DNA of 64,000 nucleotides from Epiperipatus broadwayi (lineage: Eukaryota > Onychophora > Udeonychophora > Euonychophora > Peripatidae): positions 3,602,928 through 3,666,927 of the forward strand of contig JAQFVV010012434.1 of assembly GCA_028023455.1 (NCBI GenBank), in the 5' to 3' direction. The position numbers and the translations under genes were made by a program. Below the pieces are notes generated by a model. The model was not told the DNA's origin. It worked only from the letters and a program-made list of their open reading frames with translations, and made no database searches. Shown here piece by piece: positions 1 to 12,640 of this stretch (positions within the stretch are counted from its first letter, which is position 1; each line of letters opens with the position of its first letter).

Positions 1-1326
1 TATATCCAATCCATTGAACCAATTCAACTACGAAATGAATAACCTAAGATTACCCTCCCTTAATACAACTTTACAAAACTATATAGCCATTCATGCCTGA
101 CTTAATTTTAACATTTAAATACATTCGCACAGATTTGTTTAAAAATGTTGGGTATAGATCGATTACATAGATTCCACGGTCAAAAACATTTCAAAATAAA
201 CATAAACGATCAAAATACAAAATTATTGATACTGACAATCACAGAGGGAAACTTATAAGTAACCCAATAGCATTCACCATAAGATACTTGCGTTGTCACC
301 AATAACTTAAAAGACATCCGAATAAATACATTTTAGATACTCACCGTAAGGTATCATTATTTATCGAATGTCTATATATTTTGATCAAATATGAAAACCA
401 AAATATAATTAACCGCAAACGAATCCATGCAAGCGTCTATAAACAACTTAAATTTCATACATTTAAATAATCTTTACAATAAGGGAAAAAAAAATGGAAA
501 TAATGTTTATCAATCGGGAAACATATAAAATTAAACATTATTAATTTGATTTAAAAACTTAAAAGTCAGATAGAAGTTCATAAGCTTGAACGAAAGTTCT
601 TAGTTATTTTTTTAAATTTAGAGTTCATGTCAATATAGCTTACAGTATAAGAGTCCAGGTTCCTGTTGGCAATTCCCATGGTGTCTCCATTGGAAGAAAA
701 TGTTCTGGAGGTAGCATTAGCTGGTTCCATTCTGGTATCACAGTCTTTTCATTTTTTTTTTTTTTTTAAACAAACAAAAAAATGAGAGAGAACAGCAAGT
801 GCGTCTTACCGTTGTCATCAAATCAAGTTGGAAAAACTGACTGGAACTCAATATTTTTTCTTTTATAGTCCTCCTATGGATTCCATGAACAAAAACGTCA
901 CTGTTCTGTTTTTTCGTTATGGTCCGGGCCTTTATTTGCTTCCATTGGTCAAGCTAAAATCTCTTTCTTCTCTTATCTAACTTTTCATCTGACTTTTTAA
1001 TTAAACAGCTTTTAGATAATTAATAAACAATCATTTCCATTTACAGATTACAGGAATTAATTAATACCTGTTTTTATTTTAACTTATGTTATTTTTTTAT
1101 TAAAATATTTTTATATTTCAATCTTGTATTTTTTTATTTAAAAAAATACGTTCAAATACTTTTTTTTCTTGTTTATGAAAAAAATATTTTTAAAGTTTAG
1201 CATCCGTGTGAATATATATATGTTTAACAAACATTTTAATTTTAGCGTTTAGTTTTTTCCTTTTATTTGCGAACTTTTAAGTTTTTATTTTAAATAAATG
1301 TAATGACATATTTATATATCGTTACA
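1..1326 (-). mobile_element. LTR-like repeat, minus orientation, cut by the window edge
   Basis: The right boundary reads CGTTACA followed by (AT)n. On the minus strand it therefore begins TGTAACG, as does the complete element at 32014-33383. Reading the minus strand from 1326 down there is a CCAAT box (ATTGG on plus at 943-947), then a TATA box (CTTTTATA on plus at 860-867) about 78 bp further on, then a transcribed-looking stretch. That order matches U3-R-U5 of an LTR. The left end is outside the window, so the other terminus and any target-site duplication cannot be checked. No gag or pol similarity is visible here. It shares the terminal motif and scattered words such as TGGAACCAGC with the 32-kb copy, but the two are not close copies. 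A non-LTR promoter-bearing repeat is the alternative. Confidence 0.45.
860..947 (-). promoter_or_regulatory. CCAAT plus TATA promoter pair inside the LTR-like repeat
   Basis: On the minus strand, CCAAT (947-943) is followed about 78 bp downstream by TATAAAAG (867-860). The spacing and order are those of an RNA polymerase II promoter. It would drive transcription towards position 1, out of the window. Given its place in an LTR-like repeat, it is more likely a transposon promoter than a host one. Confidence 0.4.
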
Positions 1327-1345
1327 ATATATATATATATACACA

Positions 1346-2192
1346 CACAAGGGGTTACCAAAATAATTGGAATTTTGTAATAATAAATTGTGTATTTATT
1401 ATTAGATGTTACAAATTGAAACCCCTTCATTTCATTTAATACAATGCATTGGTCTAAATATGTTTTTCACTTTTCAAGAAATCTGGAAACTCTTACAAAG
1501 TGATTTCTTTTAATGCCTGCATCATTTTTTCTTCACTATTTTTAAGTTCACAAAAAAAGAGGTGTTTTTTCATTTGAGGGAATAAAAAGATGTCACATAA
1601 AGTAAGATGATGCAAGTATGACTGATGGACAATCTGGGTCATACTAAATTTCATTAAAAATTGTATCATAGTTATTGTCATGGTTAAGCTTGCACTCCCT
1701 ATTAGATCACAGACTGAGACATTTTCATTTTACTGCATCACACAAACATTTCAGAAATTGTAGTTAAAATGGCTAATCATTACAAACAAATTCTGAGTGG
1801 ATAATGCCATTTTCATAAAAAAAATAGGCTGTCACACATTGGACTTTATATGTCATGCTTTATGATATGTGATAAATTTGATGTTTGTGTTTTCCCCAGA
1901 GCAGCTTGCTTGTAATTTGTTTTATACATTATAACTTTTTCCTTTGTTGTTTTACTTTACAGAAAACTGAATTTTATCTTGCTTAAACTTTTCAGCCATT
2001 ACAAAACTAACTTATAAGCAATACACACATAACATAAACATTTACTATGCCATAACATGACTTCCCTTGATGATGTTAATTGGCAAACTGATAGAGACAG
2101 ATCCCTCCAAAATGTATCTAGTAGCAAAAACATATGCTACAATGCAATCACCATCCAGAGAATGAATCTGCTTATTTTGGGGTATCCTGTCA
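1346..2192 (-). mobile_element. mariner-type DNA transposon relic
   Basis: Two imperfect terminal inverted repeats bracket a decayed transposase. The left end reads AAGGGGTTACCAAAATAATT (from 1349). The right end, read on minus, is GACAGGATACCCCAAAATAA (ending near 2191). Both resemble the usual mariner end in which CAGGGTG is followed by CCCAAAA. At about 850 bp it is shorter than a full mariner (about 1.3 kb), and only the C-terminal half of the transposase is recognisable, so it has lost internal sequence. It directly abuts the LTR-like repeat to its left. Confidence 0.7.
1440..1870 (-). pseudogene. mariner transposase, C-terminal half, broken
   Basis: Mariner transposases cut and paste their own element at TA sites with a D,D34D catalytic triad. 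On minus, going downstream from 1870, the fragment holds a stretch like the family's 'NG.IH.EFV' segment (YENGIIHSEFVCND). It then continues through a degraded HHDNAP/YSPDLAP region and the segment LTLCDIFLFPQMKKHLF, which matches the conserved PCDFFLFPKLKKHL block carrying the last catalytic Asp. The longest clean frame is 62 codons (1493-1681). Stops and lost residues mean it cannot be active. Downstream, the residual reading to about 1440 fits the family's C-terminal tail. I am confident of the family but not of the subfamily. Confidence 0.8.
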
Positions 2193-5100
2193 TATTTATG
2201 TAATTGTGTGTGTTACTATGTGTGTTTCATTTTGAATCAATAGAGTAATATTCAACAAGAGATTGTTTTACTAATAAGGAAAGCGATAATGATGTCTTTT
2301 GGATATATAGTGATGAGATCCAAACCTATAAAAAGACTTGTCATTAAATAAAAAATGGATCACCATCCATGCGATCACTTTTCAATGTTATGAGTAGATC
2401 TCATTAGAAAGCTCATGTGATGTGTGTTGCTTAATATATTACATATGACCTAAAATTTTGAAATTTGACTAGAACAATGACTATTTAACATGATACCAAT
2501 GCATTCTTGTAAAAGTTTTATATTAAGATAATGAATATAATCATATTTGTATTTCTATAATTAGTAACATATTTTAATTAATCCTATTTGACCTAATATT
2601 TGTTTATTTGTCATTTAAGAATAGCTACATACCCCATTTATCAGACATTGTAGATTAATTGTGAACTAATTACTTGGAAAATTTCTAAACCTAATTAGAA
2701 AAATATCAAATACATAAAAAATATTCGAGATTCAATCTAAATTTGCACTTCATCTGCTTTATTATAAAATTTCATTACAATGTAAACTTTTTAGATGATA
2801 ATAGCAATAATTTATTTAAAAAAGAGGAGTTGAAAGATATTAAACAGAATATCAAAAACATAATAGAATCTTTTATTGCCAAAGATTTTAAGTTACAAAA
2901 AATATGTATAGAATTATCTAGAAATGTGTAACAAAATCTACTTATCTATTTTTTTTAACATTGTTCATACAAGAAAGCATATTTGGCACTACCAAAATAT
3001 TAAAAATATTTGAAAGATGTTTTAAAGATTGCATTTCAAAGGTAAAATAGACTTATAAAAAACTCAGTACTGTTTTTTCTGTTTTTCTTTATAAATAAGC
3101 AGTTAAAAAAAGATAGTAGTCACGAAGCTAATAAAATATCAAACGATGAAGATTTATGCTTTTCTTTCTTTGTTATATTTACTTACTAGCTAAAAAGATC
3201 TGATATCCATTTACTGACCAATAATGAGATGGCTAGTAGCTATGGGGCAGCTACGAAATAAATATTTTTTTTTAAAAATTCACATTTTATTCAGATTTGA
3301 ATTCTGGATCATATTTATAACCTGCAGATTTAGCAAGCTCTGTACCACAAGGTTTTTATATTTATATTGCATTTATAATTAATAATATTACTTTATGGTA
3401 TATGCATGCGGTATAACTTTATAAAGGATTTGCAAAAGTAAAATAATAAAAGAAGTATGTTAAGAAGATTTAAAAGTAATAAAATCTACTTTAACACCAG
3501 GTAATAAAAAAAAAAAAAAATAAAAAAAAAAAACTATTATCTTTTATCAGTAGTTAATATACTGTCCAGTAGTGTTCTTATCAAGAAGCAAACCAAGACA
3601 GTACATAGACCTCTAGGTCTTAAAAGCCTTTTTGTTTTATTAGTATACTCAACTAGTATATATATTATATTAAAATGGGTTTGGGAGTTATTTTGCGTAG
3701 GGGAATAAATACTTAATTATCTTTTTTTTTTTAAACATATAATCTTAATGTGTTTGTGTTAATACATAACAGCTTACAAGTAAATAAACACACCTGCAAA
3801 TAAAAACGATATTATATTTAAATTGTAATAATGCAAAAAAATATTTAACATATATATTAAACATCGTAGCTCATTACTTTTGTTACTTGTCGTTGAGATA
3901 TTACTATTTATATTTTTTAAAAAATCTAAAAAAGAAATCTATCTGCCATTAAAAAGAGTAATTGTTTTTTAGGTATTATTTTTAAAATAAGCTTCTATTT
4001 GACCAAACATAAAATCTGTATTGTAGTAATAAAAATAAAATGACATTGAAACATTTGATGAATCTCCACTGAATATAAATTACCAAATCTGCCCTACTAG
4101 ACCTTTGCATCCATAATTTCACCTTTATATCTTTACAGCAAGAGACCTCAGTAGGGTGTACATGTTTTTTTAAAGGATGGAAGACTCATTACACAAGTAG
4201 GTGATGGCAAATAAATCCTAGAAAAATCCTGCCTGCTGATTTTCAACTGACAGCGAGTAATTGGGCTGGATCATATGTCAGCAGGCACATTCCAGATCTT
4301 TTCGCAGGTAATACCAGCTCGATCCTGGATAAATTGTACAAGGCAGATTGTTAACCTTTCACCTGGCACAGGAAGGAATAATAACATTCATCAAAACCAG
4401 AGACCAATTCTAATTAGGTTTTAATGGATAAAGACATCTTTTCAGGACCTATGGTTAGTATCAAATTTATATTTTGTATCAAGCAAAAGAAATAATGTAT
4501 ATACTATATGACATTTAAAATTATTTTTATACTTTTTTTAAAAAAAATAGAAAATACAAATAATTTATTATTTTCGTTGAAATTATATTGTGTTATTACA
4601 AAATGAATTTGAAACCAGTAGTTTTGATTGATGATTGCTTTATGATTATTAAATGATGTCATTTTCTTTTTACTTCAATTACCTGATGAGGTAATCTTAT
4701 CTTTTAATATTATAATTATAAATAAGCTGTTATATTATAAATGTCATAACAAACTTTACTATTAGTAATTAAAATATCATATTGCTATATATTAGTTGCT
4801 TGCTAAAAATGCTTTAAGAGTAAATATATATATGTATATGTTTATGCGCTTAGGAATAATTATAATTTATGATTTTTATAAAACTTAAGGCAAAATAAAT
4901 AGAGTTAGTAATAGTGCTTGCAACAATTATTTACCAATATATTAACACACACATATATATATATGCACACACCTATTTGTATTCATAATATAGTCATTTT
5001 AAATTTATTTAATATATTTCAATTATTTTGTATTATACACTGTTATTATTTCAAATAAAAGGCAAATACTTTTAGATAGTATTTTTTTAAAAACATATAT

Positions 5101-5429
5101 ATCATGTGTGTGTATTATGTATATATTAACATCTTATTTCTGTATTATCTAATAATAATTCTTTATTTCTTGGAAAAAGCAATATTATAAGCTATTTGCT
5201 TTTGTTATTAGGGGATTTTATGTATTTTACTTACAGTAATAAATTTTACGAAATTAAAAAAAAAAAAAATTGGTTAGTTAGATTATATTTTTTCTTTCAT
5301 TTTTTCAGTTTATATTGATTATTTGGAAGAAATAATTAGTGATTTTTATGTTGAGGGTTAATGATTTTTAAAAGGAAAAAATAAACTTCAAAAAATAAAT
5401 TTAATAATTTTGGTCCATTTATAAAATAT
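2193..5429. other. gene-free AT-rich DNA
   Basis: No supported gene. There are several (AT)n runs and a poly-A stretch near 3507-3530. The interval 4130-4390 is less AT-rich but gave no recognisable protein or repeat. A diverged interspersed repeat at 3100-3330 is listed separately. Open frames here are short and lack family similarity. Confidence 0.6.
3100..3330. repeat. interspersed repeat, copy 1 of 2
   Basis: It resembles 22340-22570. Shared landmarks in the same order are CTAGCTAARAA, TGATAYCTATTTACCAACCAATA, a GGCTAGT/GGTTAGT segment, and CAGATTTGAAYTC near the end. The last segment looks like a degraded polymerase III B box (GTTCRANNC read on the other strand), so a SINE is possible. 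Divergence is high and the ends are not defined. Confidence 0.4.
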
Positions 5430-5548
5430 ATATTGAAATACGCATACTGAAGATCATTTATTTTTTCACATGTGTGTGATCATGTGCATCGGTTGTATGA
5501 GATAGAGCGGATAGCTGAAGGGAGTTTGAAAGCCTGAGTTCAAATCTC
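5430..5548 (+). repeat. SINE-like fragment with tRNA-related B box
   Basis: The segment ends in GAGTTCAAATCTC, a good match to the polymerase III B box (GWTCRANNC). It is preceded by ATGAGATAGAGCGGATAGCT, whose GAGCGG part is a plausible but imperfect A box. Close relatives lie at 25240-25332, 28541-28650 and 29020-29121. The upstream part (GAAGATCATTTATTTTTTCACATG) matches the body of those copies. It appears to be a truncated copy of that family. It is not a working tRNA gene: no acceptor stem pairing was found. Confidence 0.5.
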
Positions 5549-5831
5549 TTAACTCCAAGTATATAAATTATACTTGTAGTCAATGAAATATTAAAATATA
5601 TATTGGTATTTGGAAAAAAGAGGTGAATATTTGGACATTGTTCAATTAAATTTTTTGGATACATTAGTGGTAAGACATTTAAATGTCAATATTTTGTAAT
5701 GTACTTATTATAACGAAAATAAAAATTTAAGATCTCTAATTAAACCTGAGAGTGACTTGCTTGTAATTCATAAAGAGCAGCTTTAAGAAATTTTTGTTAA
5801 AGAAATGAGAAGTAGCCTTTATACTTTTAAA

Positions 5832-6920
5832 ACTTTAAAAGTACAAAGGCAAAACTCTCCATACAGTAGTAGTACCACTCGATGCACGCCAGAGTAATCA
5901 ATGGATGCAAAAAAGTTTGTGGATAAAATCCCCATCTAGTGCCTATTCATCCAATATCCCCAGACTAGTTTCTAGCTTGTAGCTTTTGTCAATGAGGAGC
6001 CTTGGATTTGAGAGCACTGCACCTAGACCTTAGGATCTAATGCAACCCTCCAACTGCCATCTTTTATCTTTTTAGTTAACTAAAAGCTTTGAAACCAATA
6101 TGAAAACAAAATACTGTTTTCAATTCTAGCTCATTTGCTTGTATAGTCATATAGATGTGAATTCATTTCTGCATCTGTACATTTTGGAGTCTTTGGTTTT
6201 TTTAAAAACTATAGTCACTATAATCCTATTGGGCAGGATTGCTACTATTCTGCTAAACATCACATGCACATCAAACTATTTTTAGGAATAATGGATGAGT
6301 TATCATTAGATGGGGATTTTATGCTCAAACCTTCTTGCAGTCACTGATTACTTTGACTTATACTAGGTGGCACTACTATATAGAGAGTTTTGCCGTTGTG
6401 TTAACAGCTTGTATAATCATAAAGAATGGTGATTATATGATTTTAGTGGGATAATACCAAACCTGATCAATAGGATTATGATGACAGTGATTATTAAAGA
6501 ACCAGAGACACAAACATGTATAAATGCTGAACTGAGTTCAGATCTATAAGGCTATACAAGCAAGTGATCTTGAATTGCAACATTATGTTTTTATTTTGAA
6601 CTTAAAGCTTTATAGTTAATTAAAGAGGGAAAATATGGCATTTGGAAGATTGCATTAAAATCTATGGTTTAGGTGCTGTGCTTTCAGATCTAAAGTTTCT
6701 CACTGATGGAAGCCATAAGCTAGAAAGTAATCTGGAAATATTGGATGAGTAGACAATACATGAAAATTTTATGCACAAGGCTTTTTGCATCCTTTGATTA
6801 CTCTGGCTTGCACTGAGTGGTGCTACTTTATGGAGAGTTTTGCCTTTGGGTTAACAACTTGTATACACATAAAAAAAATGGTGATCATTTGATGTTTATT
6901 GAGTTAATACTTCAAAAGTA
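5832..6920. mobile_element. foldback element, family alpha, with 12-bp TSD
   Basis: A plus-oriented unit (about 5844-6280, starting CAAAGGCAAAACTCTCCATA) is followed by the same unit in inverted orientation (about 6290-6908), plus a partial extra copy. The motif GCAAAACTCTCC therefore occurs inward from the left, and GGAGAGTTTTGCC or its variant occurs twice near 6395 and 6833. Outside lies a near-perfect direct repeat: ACTTTAAAAGTA (5832-5843) and ACTTCAAAAGTA (6909-6920), which I read as the target-site duplication. No transposase is encoded. Related copies are at 30590-31265, 34400-36401 and 63574-63890. A non-autonomous foldback or Mutator-like MITE fits the 11-12-bp duplications; LINE-mobilised insertion is the alternative. 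Confidence 0.7.
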
Positions 6921-8819
6921 TTAGTTTTGTTTCACAAAAGAGAATTTGATAATCAGTAATAAATGACTACATTAATATATATAATCATGATAAAACAATT
7001 AAGGTGTATTTTGTTTCTTAGATATTATATTAGTGATAACAACACTTTCTTTGCCTTAACATTTTATAACTAGAAAGCATAATAAATTTAGTAATGAAAC
7101 AGTATATTCCTTCTCTCATAACAGTTTCACCTATTTTTTCCCACAGCTCCATTTGTGCCAGATTTAAACCCTCTCTGAGTACATGTATATAAGCATCAAC
7201 ATGGTTATATGGATATCATCACTCATATATGCAAACAAATGTTGTAATATCATTGTTTTAAAATAATAGATTTTGTATTATAGATTTTATTTGTTGAAAA
7301 GAGTCAATTTATTATTTTTGCATTTCAAATCGCATGTATATATGTGTGGTCTATATATGATGATAGAGAGCAATATTGTTTAAAAGTTCTAATGACTTAA
7401 TGTTAACCTTAAATAAGCTGTAAACAAAAGCCATGCTGGGCATACCTGTTTTAACATAGCTGGCTGAGATAAATTACATTGTTACTAAATAATAATATTT
7501 ATCCAAAAATATATAATTTTTGTAAACAAAATTACTGAATTGAAACTATTGCAAAGTCATTAGGGATTTAAAATGGTCAAGTTTAGTTAAAACATCCTGT
7601 TAAAAATTAACAGGAAGGTTTAAGTGAATTAAGTTAAAAAAATTTAGAGGGTGCTAATTCATTCTCACACAGTAAATAATCTTATTGGCAGAAAGATGTT
7701 TTAACCCATGAATGATATAAATAAGCCAATGCCAGTTTTTATTCTGTCATGTCTGGCTAGGTGGACATAGGTTTTTCATTTCTCAGGGGGTTGGTGATCT
7801 CTGTTCAGTTTTACATGCCTGCTGGCATGATTATTATTATAGAGAGGTAAACCTTCTAGCAGCTTACTGTAAGAAGAAAAATCTTAATCCAAACCAACTA
7901 TCCCAAAGAGAGTGCTCTTATACCTACCATCTGATGTGCCTGCATTACAAGCTACAATCAAGAAGATTGGTAATATTCCTTTCAAAGACTGCAGAGCTCT
8001 ATAAATTAATCTTTAAATCTGTAATTTTAATATAAAGCTACCTTATTTAACATAATGAACTTTCTTAAAACTCTGTTAAATAAATTATTTATAAAGTAAA
8101 ACTTGCCTAATTCATCCTTATAATGTAAAATAATTTATTCTTCTAATCTACAAATAAGTGCAATCAGTTATGACTTAAATTTTTTAAAACTGCGGTCATG
8201 CCTATATTTATTATTTTAACAGTTTTATTTAAATGTATTATATATAATATGGCAATCTTTCAAAACAGCAATGAACTTGCAACAAAGATAATTAAAATCT
8301 CCATTTTAAATATTTTAAGAATGCTACTTCTCATATATAAATCATTGTTTTAAAATACTATATTAATAGATAATAATCGATTGCTACATGCTTATTACCA
8401 TGATTTCATATATGTGATAACTGCATTATATTTTATGAGGGTTTGCTCAGTCAGTTATCATAGCTTATGACTTTTGAGATCTGTGGTTAGAAGTGATGTG
8501 CTAGCTAGAGATGATATTAAAGTATATTTGATAATGTTTATTAATGCCTGTCAAATATACATTCCCTCCTTAATTATGATTATATATACACAGATTCATT
8601 ATTTTAACTTAGGATATAATTTAATTTAAGCCCTTTTTATTAGCATAATTGTAATGCTAGTTTAAGAACAGAGTCATGTTAGTTGGTAAGATAGAAGCTA
8701 TCTGTTTTTTAGATGGAATTAATTATATATATATATATTGGTATTTTGTGTGTGCATTGTGTGTCCTTATGAAGTACACATTTGTACATTTACTCTTTGC
8801 TACACTTTTTAAAATGGGT
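6921..8819. other. gene-free AT-rich DNA
   Basis: No supported gene or dated repeat. A slightly less AT-rich patch at 7735-7990 has no recognisable coding potential. Confidence 0.6.
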
Positions 8820-9480
8820 TCACAGTGACCAGCCATCTTATATCTTAGTTCATATATAGCTATCTTTATTGGAACTGAAACATGAGGGTCCAGACCATGT
8901 TCATAAAGCCAATCCGAGTTCCTGATCTTATCTGTTCATATATTAATTGTAGCAAACCATCCGGTCTTATGTCACCAAACATTTGATGCTGAAACACCAC
9001 AGGCTTATTCCTTAATATTTTATTCAGTGTCATAGTATATATATATGAATCTAAAGGTAACCAGTTATTTCCTCCTTATTACTTAACTATTCAGCATTAG
9101 ATTGAAACTCAAATCTTGGTTATCAGGTTGAATCTGCATTATCTTGAGCTTATTTATTTGCTCTCACTATTAATATATATAACAGCCATCTTAAAGCTAT
9201 ATGTAGTCACCATCTTGGCTAGGCTATTGTCTTGTAACATTAGCAAACTGATGCATAATAGGATGGTCATATTAAATGTTTATAGGCATAATTTAATAAC
9301 CGCACATATGCACATTTTTAATGTGTTAGGAGCTGACTGTTATATTGAAAATAGTCTCGTCCACTATGTAAACACCTGTGTGCATTGGTCTTACATATTT
9401 AATGCTATATATTCCCTGTCATTTTATTTTACTTGATTTATGTTATTGTTTTAATAAACCTGTTTAAAATATAAAAATTG
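8820..9480 (+). repeat. unclassified repeat-like segment with polyadenylation signal
   Basis: The segment carries several spaced copies of an AGCCATCTT or ACCATCTTGGCTA word (about 8829, 9183, 9208, and AGCCATCCC at 9629). It ends in TTTTAATAAACCTGTTT near 9450, a canonical AATAAA signal. One 106-codon frame (9116-9436) spans part of it, but its hydrophobic, motif-free product resembles no family I know and I do not call it a gene. An LTR or retroelement 3' end is possible. Homologous copies elsewhere in the window were not clear. Confidence 0.25.
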
Positions 9481-10919
9481 TTCCATATCTTTTTTGCTTG
9501 TAGTTTTATTTTAATCTAATCCATATTATCTTATTCCAATTTCCTTAATGATTTTACATGCCGAATATACCTTGTTTTAGTTAATTAGTATGATAGCTAG
9601 TCTTTTTCAATCCATTAAAGTTAATTGTTAGCCATCCCTGCAGTATCATGTTTCTCGCTGTTCGGAATTGGCTCACAGATTGAATTAAGACCCATATGTA
9701 ACCTCAGAAATGTAATTCATAAGGTGTTAAATCATGAAGTACTAGAAAATGAGTTGAAGTTTGGTCAGATTCAAGATCTCACCATCTCATTTCAGTCAAC
9801 TTTGGTGTACTTTGCCTGGACTCTGGATTTTGTTACATGAAGGTACAGATCTGACCATTACAATAATAACAAAAAAAAATTTCTTTAATAAGAAAAATAA
9901 TTCCTAGGATATTTATATTATTCCTGTTTTAAAAGAAATTATATAGAGATTATAGTAGTTTGAGTCTAAATGAAAAAAAAACATAAAAGCTTTAGAAATA
10001 AAATAATCCTGAATTATGTATTCTTTGTAGAAATAAAGGCTTACATTATATCTGTTTTGTATAAAGTTGTCTTCTTTGAAAAGAATGAAAAGAAAGGAAG
10101 AAACTTTTTAAATAAAGTAAAACACTTCATTTTTAATGTTAGGTGTAATGCTCAGACTACTGTCAGAATCCATAAATGGTGGATAGTGGAATGAACTTCA
10201 AGTAAGAAAGTTAATATGAATAACTAAAAATAGTGACTGATCAAGAGCACCCCCCCTACTGTTTTGTAGAATAAAATATTGTGTGATCAAGACTCTGATA
10301 CAAAATAGTTTCTTTTATACCTCCTTTTATTTTCTACCATGTAAATCAGTGTAGGGCCCAAACGCCATGAATCTCTCACAAGTCCCAACAGCCATCTATC
10401 TATAACAGATAGATTATGCTTTTGTAATCACATTTCCATCATTTAACTATATGCACAGTATTTTGGATTCCAATTATTTTTAAATTTTTCTTTAACTCAA
10501 ACTCTCAAGAATTAAGTAAGCAATAGTGGAGAAAGGTTTAGTAGGCTGACAGTATTTGCTGTTGTCTTTACTTGAGACAGTATAATTACTAATGTGTCTG
10601 CAAGGAAATAAATTTGAATAGGAATATCAATGGGCAAATATTTATATTTACATAATGCTAATATAGAGATGCCCTCACCTATAAATGGAAATGAATTAGA
10701 AAATGTGGTCTAAAAGTGGCCTGTCTTACATAGTCTGATTAGGTGTCTAGCTTATATTAATCATTACAATAATAGAAATAGTGCTGAAGATGGATGTAGT
10801 GGTAGTACTATTTTTTAATATATATATATATAATGTACCTATATTGATATAAGCACATATAATTTTATCTAAAATTATATTATTAAAATAATCGTTCATA
10901 AAAGAAAAACATAAAATTA
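9481..10919. other. gene-free AT-rich DNA
   Basis: Nothing supportable. Two isolated frames of 71 and 74 codons (9625-9840 and 9970-10194) have no recognisable motif, no visible splice context and ordinary AT-rich composition. Confidence 0.6.
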
Positions 10920-11710
10920 AACGTTGAAGAGTTTATTGCAGTTTGTTTTGGAAAAGGATAAGAATCAAATAGTTTTCTAGCATTAGTTTTGAAATAAAAA
11001 AGCTACAATTAATTAATCAGAAGGAGAGAGGGGTGTTTCATTAGAGAAATTAAACTAAGGGTTATAAAAGGAAGTAAAGAGTTTTTATTAGTATTTGTAA
11101 AAATATAATTTAAAAAGTTAAAACATACAAATCTCTTTTCATTCAAGTTTAATTAAAGAAAAAATAATGTTAAAACTAAATAGTAAATTGTATTAAAAAT
11201 ATATGTGCGTATATATGTGCGATTTGTAAATAAATAAAATGTATGCGAAATAAAAGAAGATTATCATTAAAAACATGGCAATGGCTATTAATAAGATAAA
11301 ACAATACATTTTTGCATGGCTATTACTAATTAAGCAATCTTTCGAAACACGTTTATCAAATGATTATCACTGGAATTTAGACAACAGATCTTTGCCGGAG
11401 ATATTAGAAAGACAACACGTCACAGGTATAAATAGACTTTTTTTATCGGACAGTAGGCAGTTCACAAAGTAATTGAGTAGTGCAGTTCACAAATTAATTG
11501 AATCAGTTGAGTTAATTATATCCAGAAACAAAATGCAGTGCTGAGAAGATTTTGGGAATTCATGTCTCTCCACAGCCTAAAAAGTCTGATGAAAACAGCA
11601 AGATCTGCCCGTGAAATAATGTCAACGTAACAACTTAGAAAATCTCTGTCAGTAACTAATTATCTCCAATAGTAATAATCGTGAAACTCATCAAGGAAAA
11701 GTCCCAGTGG

Positions 11711-11755
11711 CTGGAAGCATTCATACTGGAAGCATTCATACTGGAACCATTAATA
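11711..11755 (+). repeat. three tandem 15-bp units
   Basis: CTGGAAGCATTCATA occurs twice exactly, then once as CTGGAACCATTAATA, followed by a partial CTGGAAG. The 15-bp period keeps a reading frame (Leu-Glu-Ala-Phe-Ile), but the surrounding frame has no start codon and is short. Confidence 0.9.
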
Positions 11756-12194
11756 CTGGAAGAAACAACAAACAAGAAGAAAACAAAGTGTTAAATCTAT
11801 GTTCAAAATCCTAGGTAAAACATTTGCTTATTTTCGTTTATACTGTAATAGCCATTGCATTTCATTAATTCGTGCGAATCCTCCAAGAGTCTAATTATAT
11901 GAACTTGATATCATACATAAATGAACTATTGATGTGTGTGATTAAATTTCAAATGCTATGTAGTCCTTTATTATCATTATTATGTGTGTGTGTGAATTAA
12001 TATGTGCATGATCCTTATATCAATATTATTAGTCAAAGTAGATAAATTCCCAGTGTTCTGTTATGAAAATATTCAAGAATATTTAAACTATTTAGAATGT
12101 TAATTTAAATTATGCGTGTGTTTTATTAGAAGTATAAAATGTTTAAATTTAGTAAATAAATGTTAGTTAATAAATTATCTTTCAAATTAAACTT

Positions 12195-12280
12195 TATTTG
12201 TCTGTCAATTCTTTTACCAAATTCTTTTATCAATCTCTTTTATAAATTCCTTTTACAATTCTTTTATCAATTCTTTTAAC
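12195..12280 (+). repeat. degenerate CAATTCTTTTA minisatellite
   Basis: CAATTCTTTTA-like units (with variants such as AAATTCTTTTAT and CAATCTCTTTTAT) recur about six times. The run lies inside copy 1 of the large direct repeat. Confidence 0.75.
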
Positions 12281-12640
12281 CACTAATGAAGAATAATCTA
12301 TTAGTGATTACAAACAGCTGAGCTAGTCATGGATTTAGGCATTGAGTTAGTGGCACTGTTCAAAGTGCGTTGTCTATTCTTTTAGTATTCTTTTAGAATA
12401 AGCAGCTGGCACCCGTGGTTATACACAAACAAAAAAGTGCTTTGGATTTGGTGTTTCCCTCAACAGCCGAGAAGAAGCTATGTCCTGGAAATGTAACGCT
12501 AGTTATATACTTTATAGCTATCATTTGGGCATACATACTCTCCGAGTATGTTCTTCTCTGCCTAAGAGACCGGTGTTTCGAATGCACACATTCGAATATG
12601 GTTCAATATATATATATGAAATGTGCAAACTTTATTTGAT

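Larger units (their letters stand above)
10920..12640. repeat. large direct repeat, copy 1
   Basis: It aligns in order with 13540-15190, offset about 2.6 kb. Landmarks are a GAAGAGTTT start, a GGAGAGAG(G)GG segment, GCAATGGCTATTAATAA (about 11280; copy 2 about 13995), GAGCTAGTCATGGATTT (copy 2 GAGCGAGTTGGGATTT), ACAAAAAAGTGCTTTG (12428; copy 2 about 15005), and TTCTTCTCTGCCTAAGAGAC (about 12549). It could be two copies of one transposable element, an old tandem duplication, or LTRs of a non-autonomous element with the roughly 0.9-kb interval between them as its interior. Frames inside (11275-11472, 12415-12639) show no known domain. Confidence 0.5.

Noticed and set aside
9116-9436. 106-codon plus-strand frame as a membrane protein gene
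   Set aside because: Hydrophobicity follows from AT-rich composition; no motif, no homologous family, and it lies in repeat-like sequence.
11640-11800. Small frame with Leu-Glu-Ala-Phe-Ile repeats
   Set aside because: No start codon, about 37 codons, and explained by a 15-bp tandem duplication.
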